A DNA stretch of 64,000 nucleotides from Ziziphus jujuba. Its lineage: Eukaryota > Streptophyta > Magnoliopsida > Rosales > Rhamnaceae. Under the pieces are notes generated by a model, which searched no databases, was not told the origin of the DNA, and saw only the letters and a list, made by a program, of their open reading frames with translations. Numbering within the stretch: position 1 is the first letter of the stretch; the number at the start of each line of letters is the position of its first letter. The DNA lies in assembly GCF_031755915.1 (NCBI RefSeq), contig NC_083383.1, positions 29,263,501-29,327,500 of the forward strand, given 5' to 3'. Of this stretch, positions 38,060 to 49,390 are shown in pieces. Made by a program: the position numbers and the translations under genes.

Positions 38060-40214
38060 CACTTAATTTTAATTTTTTTTTAAAAATTGAATCAAAATCC
38101 AATCAATAATTGTTATATCATAGATTCCACTTACAACAATCAACAATAATAACAAGTAGTTTTACTTTAGTTTTCTTCTTCTAATGGTCATTATAGGGGT
38201 TTTTTTGTGAAAATATACCCACCCTCCAAAAGTTAACATGTTATCAAATATATGTATATATATATATATTTATATATTATCAAGTATTGGTAATTCAACA
38301 ATCAACATGTCATCAAGACTTAAACATCTGATTTATCAAAAAAAGAAAAAGAAAAAAGTCTTAAAATATCTATAAAGCTTTTAAAAATAGTGATAAAATT
38401 TAAAATTAAAATATTTTTATGTGATTTTAATAAAAAATGTTTTACACATAATTATTATTATTTTTTACTGGGATAGTTATCGAGGCAGAAAAAGTCTACA
38501 TATACTCATTGGGCTTCCAATGTGTTTGGATCCATTTAGACAGAGAAAAGCCAACTTGGATCCGTCTAGACCATCCTTGGTAGGCTTTCGGTCCATGGGT
38601 TCAAAATGTACCCAAAATCCTTGGACCAGTTTGACCACTTACATGGACAACCATACAGTTTTAACTTGGTGAGTAAAAAAGGTAAAGTGGAAGACACATA
38701 AATGGATCCACACTGTCTAATTAGGCCCATGAAAAGAAATAATAAATGGTTAATCACACAAAAAATGATCATATCTCCCCTTTTTTTTTTTTTTTTTTTT
38801 TTGGGATAAAGGTCATATCTCATTTAACAAGTGAGTAATGCAAATCAAAATATGGCTAAAACATGTAGTTGGATCTATTTTCCTTTAGAATGAAATCAAA
38901 ACAGAGAATATATATCTAAAGAGGAACTTTTCCAAATAGTTTTCACAAATTCCTTTCTATTGCTACTTTCCAATCCTTGTAGCAGCAGTTTATGATATCT
39001 ATAAAGGGAAAAAAAAAGAAAAAACACATTCCCATATTGGAGATTTTGCTTCTTCTTTAAAGTGGTTGGATTATAAAATATTCAAGTAATCACAAATTTA
39101 ATATTAAATAAATAATTTTTTTAATGTAGTTTAATAGCTTTGTGGTGGGAATCATTTCAAGGAAAGTTGTAAATTTCTTTCTAAATATTGTCATTCCAAT
39201 TCTTAACTTGACCTCTAGTACTACTAGATGCTAAAGAGATTGGGTTACATTTTATTTATATTTTTTTTATTTTTACAACTTGCAAGAGAGGGGATTTTCA
39301 TCCAAATGAAGATTTGAATCTCCCTACCATTAAGATTGATGTTAAATTGGCTAATATGTCCAAAAATGATAAAAAGTCCCAAAAATAAATAAATGGATTT
39401 TCTGTACATGTTCTTTGGAATAATCTTTAATTAGAGGTGAGTTGTGGATCCTATTTGCATACCAGATTTAGAATATAATGATGAGTAGATCACTCAAAAA
39501 GAAGATCCAATCTTACTAGAGATATCAGTTGCTATGAATACCGACCCTAGAACGTTTAAGAAGTTCAAAAAGCAAAAAGTTACAAAGAAATAAAAATAGG
39601 TAAATAATTGTATAATCATTATTTAATTATTCTGTTATCAATAAAATATTTATATCAATTACTTTGCTTTAATTTATTTGAATTGAATATATGCACTAAA
39701 GACGATTCCTTAAATATTAAACAAGAAGGGAAAACAAATAATTGAAGTTGAAGACAAATACACAGATGGTGAAAAGACATAAAATCATTTGGAAAGTGAT
39801 GAATTATTAACCGATGATGATTATGAACACTGTGAGCGTTTATATGTTAATATGCCATAATCGATTAATATGACATTATCAATAACACATCATTAGACAA
39901 CAATATTTTTGAAAGTTCATCAATAACCCCACATCAAAAAATAAAAAATAAAAAAGAAAGAAAACTAAAATTAATTATTTTGAAATGATTTCTCACTTTT
40001 ATTTTTAAAATAATATTATATTGACACCAAATTATTTACTAATTGATATAATAAAATGATATACATTATTATTATTATTATTCTATTGATTTGTATTAAA
40101 TTTCATCTATTCTTTTAAAACTTTATACATTTATATTAATTTTTTAATTAATAAAATAATGACACGTTATTTTATTATTCTGTAAGTTGATAATAACTTG
40201 GGTGTTTCGTCGGC

Positions 40215-40935
40215 CATCTCTATTCTTCTTGCTCTCTCTTTTCTCTTAATTACTTTTTGCCTTATACCCATATTCAAAAAAAGCCAAACAATAGCCATAA
40301 AAAAGTTTGCACACATAATGAAAATAATTAATACAAACTTAAAAGAAAAGAAAAAATACAAAACTCATAAGAGAAAAAAGGGTAGATACAAAGAATAGAA
40401 GAAAAATTAAAATATAGAAAAAAAAAAGAAAAAAATTAGGATGTTGATCAATAAAAAGAAAGAACCGTTACTATTTTTTTAGTCAAAAATTAAAATATAT
40501 TTTAGAGTATATTATACTGTATATTTTCGAAATTTCTTTTAATTATAACAAGATATTTTCATAAAGTTATAAAAATATAAATACAAAAATATCCAATTAT
40601 AATAAAAAAAAATTTCGAAGATATGCAGTATAATATATCCTATTATTTTAAACTGAAAGAAATGATTGGTAAAATTTAGAAGTGTATTTTTAATGATTTT
40701 TTCATTATGCTATATTTATAATTAATTTGTTTGTTCAAAATTAAAGATTAGATTAATTTATAACAAATTTAAAAATTGAAGATTTAAGTTGCTAGTTTTG
40801 ATTTTTTCTCTCTCTCTCCTATCTCTTAATTACTTTTTGTCTTAACCGAAAAGCCAAACAATAGCCATAACAAAGTTTATATACATAATGACAAAGATAC
40901 AAAGAACAGAAGAAAAATGCTAAAATATAGACCAA
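40215..40935. repeat. Diverged direct duplication with an inner foldback
   Basis: TCTCTTAATTACTTTTTG, AAGCCAAACAATAGCCATAA and following text occur near 40240-40320 and again near 40820-40890. Between them, 40500-40645 is a foldback: GTATATTATACTGTATATTTTCGAAATTT against AAATTTCGAAGATATGCAGTATAATATA. Confidence 0.6.
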
Positions 40936-41107
40936 AAAAAAAAAAAAAGAGAAAATAAACAGAAAGAAAGAGGGGAAACAATATCTTTCCCTAGATACAA
41001 AGAAAGAAAGCAGCCAGTGTGGATTTATCTAGGTGAAAAACGTAGTGTGCGATTGTTGGAAAGTAAAAGGCAGATAACGGTACAATAATCCCAGGCCATC
41101 CCATCAA

Positions 41108-41862
41108 TCAGTGATGTGTAATGCACTCTAAGGTGATTTCTTCCTTACTTTCTTGTCGTTCATTTGTTTCAATTTTTCTATCCTCTTTGTTCTTTCCCCA
41201 CAAAGCGCCATAAAGCCCTCCCACCAACAAAATTGCCCCACCAATGCTGCCACAAAAGGATAATAATGGACCTTTAATATCTCAGTTCACTTATTTATAC
41301 ATGTGTGTGTATATTTTTGTGTAAATATCAATAAACACACCCAAAAAAAAACAAACATAATAGGACCTATTGGATGGATTTGATTATAACCCAGGACAAA
41401 TTATTGATCAACTTCCATGTTTTTGGAAACAAAGGTATCAATTCTGTAGAAGAAAAAAAAGGGTGTATCTATATAAATGTAGTACCTTCCCCAATGAAGA
41501 GCTTCTTTCCATATTAATGCAGAGAAGACTGCTGTAATTATAAGTGCTAATGGGGTAAACATTGCTGTGAAAACCGGGCCTCTTTTCTCTATTGCCCAAA
41601 CTTGTAGCCAGTAAGTAATTCCAGTCACAACTATACCCTGCCATGAGACAATACTAGCTTTTGAGAAAAAAAGCAAAAATGTACATGCAAATCTGTCAAG
41701 TGCGTGTGTGTATAATTCCGCTTAGATCTGGTTTATAAATTTAGGATTTAATGGTGATTAACATTCTGCAACATATTACAGGAGAAAATTTATCTTATAA
41801 CGTATTGCGGAATATTGATACACATCAAATTCTAAACTTAAAAATCTAAGTTTGATCCTTTC

Positions 41863-41899
<37 letters not shown>

Positions 41900-43702
41900 C
41901 ATATTAATGTGATGAGGAGAACTATGTTCATGATCTCACTGTCAAGCTAACATGGCTCAAGAAATTTCTAATATTTTCAATCATCTTCTTTATAAAATGG
42001 TATTATCATATTCAATCAATTTAAGATGATAGTAAAGATGATCCATTATCTAATTGTTTAATTTTAAAAAATAATAATAATAATTTAATGATATGGTTGA
42101 TAAAGTTGAATTATGAATTCGATCCATAAATGTGCCTTTAAAAAAAAAAAAAAACTCAAATTATAAAGTTTAGATCATTGACTCTAATTTGTTTTTTGCT
42201 CAAATCCTTAGACTCTAATTATGATAAAACATTGTTGCTCTCAAGCTAGTGTACATACACTTTTGGACGTTAACTATAAAATTATTATATGGTAAAGTTT
42301 ATATATGCCGTTTTTTTTTCTTTTAATATTAAAAGTGAAGTAATTCAAACTCAGAGCTTTCCTTCTCAAGGAAAAGAGCATCTTTTATTGATTTATGATA
42401 AGCAATTAAGATTGCTCAAAAAGGAAAAACAACCAGCATGTATAATAATTTTTTATATGGTCTATTGGAGTTTAGTTGTACTACCTTTAATATATTAATA
42501 TTCCACCAAACAAAACCTTTAATAAATATTATATAAATATAAAAAAAGAAAAATGAGTGGATTAGTGAAAACGAGAAAAGGGGGAAACATACACAGTAAG
42601 CCACGGAAAGAAGATGAACATCCCATCCAAGCTTCCATGCTGATGGACTTCTCTCCATGGCAACGGCCAAAACAGCTGACTGCACGCAACTAAACCAGCA
42701 TTGAAGAGTCGTCAACCGTAACTTCGCCGGATATTGCTTTACCACCAATCCCTGTATATACACAACAAACAATATCAGATCATAAAAGTAAAACGCCCAC
42801 CATAATGTATCTAATCATATAGCAAAACTATATGCACATAACAAACCATATTAGATTATAAAAGTAAAATATCCACCATAATATATAGCTGTGAATGCCC
42901 ACAAGCCCATGAAATTATATATTCACATGAACAGTAAAAAAATGAAATATGAAAAAGGAAACATATAAAAAAGGACCTGCAAGATAAGCCAGAAAGACCA
43001 AACAGTGTTGGCAGAGAGCATGATAATGGAGCCTTTAATCCAGTCTACTCTGTGATGACATGAGGAGCAGTGTTGTGGAGTGGTGGTATGGTTCCAATTT
43101 ATGAACTGTATTGGAGGACCCTTCACAAAAGCATACACCAATGCCCCTATAAGACTTGTTGCTGAACCCACAATCTTTGCCACTCCATACCCATATTTTA
43201 TGGATATGCTTTCCATCCTGACCATCATCATCAACCATCAATATCAATTTTTATTTATTTATTTATTTTTAATTCGTCCAAAAAATTTTTTTTTTATAAT
43301 ATTTATATATAATATATACCTCTTTTATTAACATATTACCTGAATAAAGCTGCCATAACGAAAGTAATGGCAGGAATTGCATTTGTGGTGGCTGCAGCAA
43401 ATGTTGCAGAGGTATAGTTGAGAGCCACGGAGTAAAGGTTCAAACTCAATGTTATCCTGAATATATGTATTATATATATATAGATATGGAAATTTATTAA
43501 TTTAATGGTTACAATAATTATAAATAAGTAAAATTGCATAATTTGAAATATGTTAATGCTTGATTTTGTTCATACCCAAATAAGGAAATGAAGAATATTT
43601 TGCAGACTAAGGTGTATGATAGGGGAGCATCTCTATTACTGCAAAAAATTTAGAAGAAAATTATTAAACTGGGTCAAAAACTAAAATAAAAATTAAGTAT
43701 CA

Positions 43703-43757
<55 letters not shown>

Positions 43758-44002
43758 TATATAAAATTAAAAAATAACTGCCTTTCAAAGAAGAAAGCAA
43801 ATGGAGCCAAAGCAAGGGAGGCAAAAGCTTGTCTATAAAACACAAACACAAATGAATTCATTCCTGAAGCAATTGCTGCTTTTGAAAACAGAGCCATTCC
43901 TGCATAAACACACTGTATGAAGATCACTGCAATGTATGGTTTACAGTTCTCCATTCCCATACAGCTCTTCATCAATTGCATTCTATGTTCTGTCATTTTC
44001 AT
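41108..44002 (-). CDS. WAT1-related protein (EamA/DMT-type transporter), 364 aa
   Basis: Seven exons, 43779-44002, 43576-43638, 43340-43456, 42977-43217, 42593-42751, 41486-41637 and 41108-41246, sum to 1095 nt in frame with GT-AG introns. The protein has about ten hydrophobic segments arranged as two EamA repeats (about residues 17-150 and 190-330). It includes the family-typical AGMALFSKAAIASGMNSFVFVFYRQ, FFERHNRDAP, LNYTSATFAAA, AMERSPSAWKLGWDVHL, GIVVTGITYWLQVW and FTAMFTPLALIITA. The tail after residue 330 is hydrophilic and acidic. Known WAT1 exports auxin from the vacuole, but substrates of most family members are unknown. Two in-frame ATGs exist at 44002 and 43996, and I use the outer one. 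Intron 1 holds a GA tract at 43706-43753. A copia element lies 500 bp upstream of the start and may affect the promoter. Confidence 0.93.
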
Positions 44003-44495
44003 TTCTTAATGGAAGCTGGCTAGGACTTTTTCCTTTAATATATATATAGATATATATATCAACTATCTATGAGGATTCCCATATATATATATATATATAG
44101 ATTAACACATCAGTCAGATCTAATCCAAGGGTTAAAATTCAATGATCAGGCATTTGGGTCTCAAGAAAGACATAAAGGACTTTTGGACGCAAGCCTGCTA
44201 CTATTATGTATGGCAAAATGGAAGCAATGTGGGGTTAACAAATTAGGGGTCCACATTCCACACGTTATTTTTTTTTCTTTAGGTTGCCAAATTACCTTCA
44301 TAACCTACATATGAATACTTAAGATAATGTTAGGCTTCGCATAAACACATCCATCCAATAATAGTTTATTGGTAAAAAGTAAAATCACTTATTGTCTATT
44401 TCTTAGACAAAGAGGTTTGGATTTGAATCTCCCAACCTTAAATATCAAAAAGAAAGGGCAAAAAAAAAAAAAAAAAAAATCTTTGCATAAACATA

Positions 44496-44500
44496 AAAAC
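44496..44500. repeat. Target-site duplication of the copia element (left)
   Basis: AAAAC here matches AAAAC at 49386-49390, directly flanking both LTR ends. Confidence 0.8.
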
Positions 44501-44814
44501 TGTAAAGAGAGAATAATATGATGAATATATTGCTATATTTCCATTGAATTAGAGCCAAGATTTAAATACAATTACAAAGCTTCTATATGGCAACGTAGCT
44601 GCCAGCAATACATACTAAATATATATATACAATCACATATTCGGTAGAGATACAGTAGATATATATGGACAGTATATTAATGACAGAATAAAGCATATAT
44701 GGGTAGAATATGAGTGATAGGGTCAAGGTGGGATACGATCCTTATTATGACAGAATAAAGCATATATGGGTAGAATATTAGTGATAGGATCAAGGTGGGA
44801 TATGATCCTTATCA
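44501..44814 (-). repeat. 3' LTR of the copia element with internal 67-bp duplication
   Basis: It matches the 5' LTR, but its inner end contains the block TGACAGAATAAAGCATATAT twice (44681 and 44748). The 5' LTR has the block once, which explains the 68-bp length difference. The polypurine tract (AGTGGGGGCA on the minus strand) lies just inside. Confidence 0.85.
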
Positions 44815-44849
44815 TGCCCCCACTAGATTGTGGGTCCTTGAGAGACACC

Positions 44850-47800
44850 AATCTTGGACCGCAAGAGAGAGAACTGGTGTCGGGAGAGAGGCTTGGTCAG
44901 CACATCAGCTAGTTGATCATGGGAGGAGACATGAGCGACTCGTATGGCTCTAGTTTGAACTTTATCACGAATGAAGTGAAAGTCAATAGAGATGTGCTTC
45001 ATTTTTGAGTGAAATACCGGGGTAGCACATAGTTAGGTAGCCCCAACATTGTTACAATAGATCACCGGGGTAATAGGAAGTGTAATATGAAGCTCTTGAA
45101 GAAGAGATTGAACCCAACAAAGCTCCACAGCAGTGGATGCCACAGATCTATATTCGGTTTTAGTGGAAGACCGAGCAGCAAACTTTTGTTTCTTAGAGCT
45201 CCATGAGATTGGATTGGTCCTAAGGAACAATATGTAGGCGCCAGTGGATGTACAATCATCCTTGTTACTCGCCCAATTGACATCGGAAAAGACATGGAGA
45301 CGAAAGGGAGAATTGCGGTGAAGCATGAGACCATAAGACATAGTGCCATGAAGATAGCGTAGAACTCGCTTAAGGGCAACCCAATTGGTGGTTGTGGGTT
45401 TGTGCATGAATTGGGATAATTTGTTAACAGCAAAGCCAATATCAGGACGGGTGAAAGAAAGGTATTGGAGACTGCCCAAAATCCTTCGGTATTCAGTGTG
45501 GTCATCTAAGTTGGTGCCATCGGTAAGACAAAGAGGTTGGCTGGTGGAGAGAGGGGTGTGGACCACGTTCGCCCCCAGCATGTTGGTATGTGCCAGTAGA
45601 TCACGTATGTATTTTTCATGTGACAAAAACAAACCAGCAGAAGTAGTGGTAACTTGGATGCCCAAGAAATAATGGAGAGGATTTAAATCCTTGAGAGAAA
45701 ATTGATGTCCAATCCGAGTGATGAAGGAATCAATAAGAAAGGAAGAGTTTCCAGTTATTATGATATCATCCACATAGATGAGCATTATAAGAACTTGCTG
45801 GCCATTATTATAGATAAACAAGGAGCTGTCAGCATAAGAATTAAGGAAGCCATTGGAGAGGAGATAGCTCCGTAGTTCTTGATACCAAGTTCGAGGAGCT
45901 TGTTTTAGCCCATAAATGGCTTTGTAAAGTTTGTAGACATTGGAGGGACGATGTTCATCAATAAAATTTGGTGGTTGATTTGTATAGACATCATCATGGA
46001 GATAACCCTGCATTGTTTACATCCAATTGGCGAATTTTCCAGTTAGATGTTAAAGCAAGGCATAGAATGATGCGTACCGTTGTGGGTTTAACAACTGGAC
46101 TGAATGTATCATGATAGTCAAGGCCGGCACGTTGATGAAAACCTTTCGCAACCAGCCTTGCCTTATACCGAGCAATAGAACCATTAGCATGACGTTTGAT
46201 TTTGAAAACCCGTTTGCACCCAACCAAGTTGTAATGAGGAGAGGGAGGTACCAGCGTCCATGTTCCATTTTTAATTAAGGCAGTGTATTCATCACTTATG
46301 GTTGTGTGCTAGGTTGGATCTTTCAAGGCTTGAGAGACAGTTTTGGACTCACAAGGTTGAGAATCTAAGTCTTTAACAGCAGTAAAAAATTTTGGATTTG
46401 GTTTGTAGATATTATTTTTGGAAGGGGTGATTATTGTAGATGGTGGAATGTGAGAGGAAGAAGTAGATAAAGGTGCATGTGGTGCCGAAATTGGTGTTGA
46501 CTCTTCAGTCTGCGGGGCCAGAGAGATGGAAGGCAAAGTAGAGAGGTTGTTGAGCTGTGATGAATGAGATGCAGTCAATGAAGGTGGGCAGGACAGGGTT
46601 TGACACGTTGTGGAAAGAGGGGAAGAAAAAGAAGTCATGGGTGAGGAGTTATTAGGTGAGGACAAAGGAGAGGGTAGAGAAGTCACGGGTGGATTTTTAG
46701 AAGGTATAGCTGGAGGAGAATAAATAGGAGTGGAAATAAAGAAGGGGCTGGTGAAAGTAGGTGGAGTTGGTGGGGTGACAGGAAGAGAAGGAGTGGAGAG
46801 AGAAAAATTATTCGAGGAGGTGAGAGTAAGATACGGGAAGTGGGTTTCGATAAATTTCACGGGACGAAAGGTATAGATTTTATTATGAGTGGGATCAAAA
46901 CAAAGAAATGCACTTTGAAAGGTAAAGTATCCTAAGAAAATACATGGGACAAATCGTGGCTCTAATTTATGATGAACATATGGTTTGAGCCATAGATAGC
47001 ACAGGTAGCTAAAAACTTTCAGTTTCGCATAATTGGATTGTTTTTGAAAGAGAGAATAGAAAGGAGATTGCATTTTAAGTAAAGGTGTAGGTAACCTATT
47101 TATGAGATACACAGCTGTGGAAAAAGCATTAGACCAAAAGGATTGCGGTAAAGAGGCGTGACTAAGTAACATAAGACCAGTCTGAACAATATGGCGATGT
47201 CGACGTTCAGAGACGCCATTATGTTGTGGGGTATGAGGTGGGGTTCGAAAATGAAAATGCCATGAGTGGAGAAAAAATCCTTTAGTTTCAGGAATTCCCC
47301 ACCATTGTTAGTATAGATGGAAATAATATTTTTGTGAAAATAATTTTCAACAATAGCTTTAAATTTGGGAAAGATAGTTGAAACATCAGATTTGTTTTTC
47401 ATTGGGTAAAACCAAATATATTTTGTAAAATGGTCAATAAATATTATAGAGTATCTAAAGCCATCAAGAGAAAGAATAGGAGTTGGACCCCACACATTAG
47501 TATATATAAGTTCAAGCGGAGAATTACTGGTCGGTGACGATTCTGAGAAAGGAAATTTATGCATTTTATTCGTATGGTAAGAATTACAAAATTGAAAATT
47601 CAAGGATGACACTGGGAATTTAAACTGACACAAGACATGACTTAGAATTTTTGAAGATGGATGTCCAAGACGATTGTGCCATTCCTGGCACAGGACTTTG
47701 ACACTAACTAGACCGGTTGGAATCGAAACAGAGTGGGAAACAGAGGATGGCCACTCATACACCCCGTCATTATTCTTGCTTTCCATTACTCGTGCCCCCC

Positions 47801-49085
47801 TACTGAGATCCTTCATCACAAAATAAGAAGGATAAAATTCAATAGAAACATGGTAAGTGGAGCAAAGTTGAGAGACAGAGAGTAAGTTTTTCTTAATGTA
47901 AGGAACAAAAAGGATATTAGATAAATTAAATGTGCGAGAGGGAGAAGAAAAAGAAGTAGAACCAGTGTGAGTAATTGGCAAATTCGACCATCACCAATCA
48001 TAACTGCCTCAGGTCCTTCATAGTCTGTATGGAGTGAGAGATAGTGAAGGTCATTTGTGCTATGGTGGGAAGCACCTGAATCAACTAACCAGTTGGAAGG
48101 AGGAGTAATGGACTGGGTGGAAAAGTTAGCCTTCGAGTAAGGAGGCCGATGAGGGGCACCGAGAATAGATGAACCAGGAGGCTTGATGTAGTTCTGTTTC
48201 CAAGTGGTAGATGACGTGTTGGACAACCAAGGAGCAACAACAATAGTTTACGACAGGTGCGAGCACCATGGCTAGGAAGATCACAGAATTGGCAGATTAA
48301 CTGAGACCCAGATCCGTTGTTGACGCGATTAGAAAGTGAGGGGCGAGAGGATGAATCTTTGATAGAAAAAGTAGAAGGATGGCACTGTGAGAATGATGAT
48401 TATTACCTTGTTGAACATAATTGACAGTAATTGGAGAGGTATTACTGGAACGATTGCGCTGGAGAAAGGCTTCATAGTCCTCAAGTTTGTCATGTAATTC
48501 AGCAAAAGTGATGGAGGTATCTCTGGCGTGAATGGCAGCAGAAATCTCTTTGAACTCTAGCCCCAAGCCATTAAGAACGTGGAATGTGAATTCATCTTTT
48601 CTAAAAGGTTCACCAGCTAGGGCAAGAGAATCAGCAATGCCTTGTACAGTTTGCATGTAGTCGGAAATAGAGAGATTATCCTTGCTGATCTTGCTCAACC
48701 TTTGACGGATGCCCATTATACGCCCACGTGATGGTTTTGCATACATGGTGGCTAGATTATTCCATGTATCATGGGAAGAGTCAGTGGAAGCAACAAAGTT
48801 GACAAGGGAGTGAGATAAGGAAGCAATAAGGGCACTTCGGAGTAAGTGATCTTGCCAAGTCCAGAGTATATGAGCAGGATCAGTTTCAAGAAAGCGAGTC
48901 GTGCCAGTGACATAGCCCATAAGATCATAACTGACGAGGAGACAATACCATTGTGCATGCCAAGTAGTGTAATTATCTGGACTAAGGTTGAGTGCGGCTT
49001 GGGCTGATGCACTAATATAAATAAGATTTCCAACAAAAGTGGGTGTGTTGTTTTTGGTGGTGAAAGATGAACTGGTGTCAGACAT
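44850..49085 (-). pseudogene. Copia gag-pol polyprotein, disrupted
   Basis: In order: Gag from the ATG at 49085 to about 48297; a CX2CX4HX4C zinc knuckle (CQFCDLPSHGARTC) in a shifted frame just after; protease with DSGASHHSTND near 48100; GAG-pre-integrase WHNRLGHPSSK near 47650; and the integrase core near 47500-47250. Then RT runs from about 46230, with YVDD near 45770, and RNase H ends near 45033 with its last part in another frame. Several frame changes occur (near 48300, 48000, 47150, 46250, 46010 and 45030). Integrase catalytic aspartates appear as asparagine in TNVWGP and TNNGGEF. Confidence 0.9.
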
Positions 49086-49127
49086 AATGAAAGAAAAAAA
49101 AAATTCTGGCTTGTTAGAGCACTGTAG

Positions 49128-49139
49128 GCTCTGATACCA
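49128..49139 (-). other. Primer binding site (initiator tRNA-Met type)
   Basis: The minus strand reads TGGTATCAGAGC immediately inside the 5' LTR. This is the usual PBS of plant copia elements, complementary to the 3' end of initiator tRNA-Met. Confidence 0.85.
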
Positions 49140-49385
49140 TGTAAAAAGAGAACGATATGATGAATATATTGCTATATTTCCATTGAATTAGAGCCAAGAT
49201 TTAAATACAATTACAAAGCTTCTATATGGCAACATAGCTGCCAGCAATACTTACTAAATATATATATACAATCACATTTCGGTAGAGATACATTAGATAT
49301 ATATGGACAGTTTACTAATGACAGAATAAAGCATATATGGGTAGAATATGAGTGATAGGGTCAAGGTGGGATACAATCCTTATCA
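49140..49385 (-). repeat. 5' LTR of the copia element, 246 bp
   Basis: It starts TGATAAGGAT and ends TTTTTACA on the minus strand. It is flanked outside by AAAAC (49386-49390). Confidence 0.9.
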
Positions 49386-49390
49386 AAAAC

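Larger units (their letters stand above)
29151..41107. other. Long gene-free stretch
   Basis: About 12 kb of AT-rich DNA between two genes. It includes the upstream flank of the Tubby-like gene (less AT-rich, to about 29.8 kb), several foldback elements listed separately, (TA)n at 36010-36046, and many poly-A/T tracts. All open frames are short and low-complexity, and I support none as a gene. Confidence 0.6.
44501..49385 (-). mobile_element. Complete Ty1/copia LTR retrotransposon, decayed
   Basis: On the minus strand the order is LTR, primer binding site, gag, protease, integrase, RT, RNase H, polypurine tract, LTR, which defines copia. LTRs are 49140-49385 (5') and 44501-44814 (3'), each starting TG and ending CA, with a 5-bp target duplication. 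The LTRs differ at about ten positions outside a duplication, so the insertion is not recent. The coding part is broken by frameshifts and substitutions and cannot be autonomous. Confidence 0.95.

Noticed and set aside
43773..43786. GC-AG intron 1 donor in the WAT1-like gene
   Set aside because: Shifting the junction by three bases gives a normal GT donor and the in-frame FFERHNRD, which fits the family better.
45062..45672. Frames of 147 and 95 codons overlapping the RT/RNase H region
   Set aside because: They are shadows of the copia polyprotein in other frames or on the other strand.
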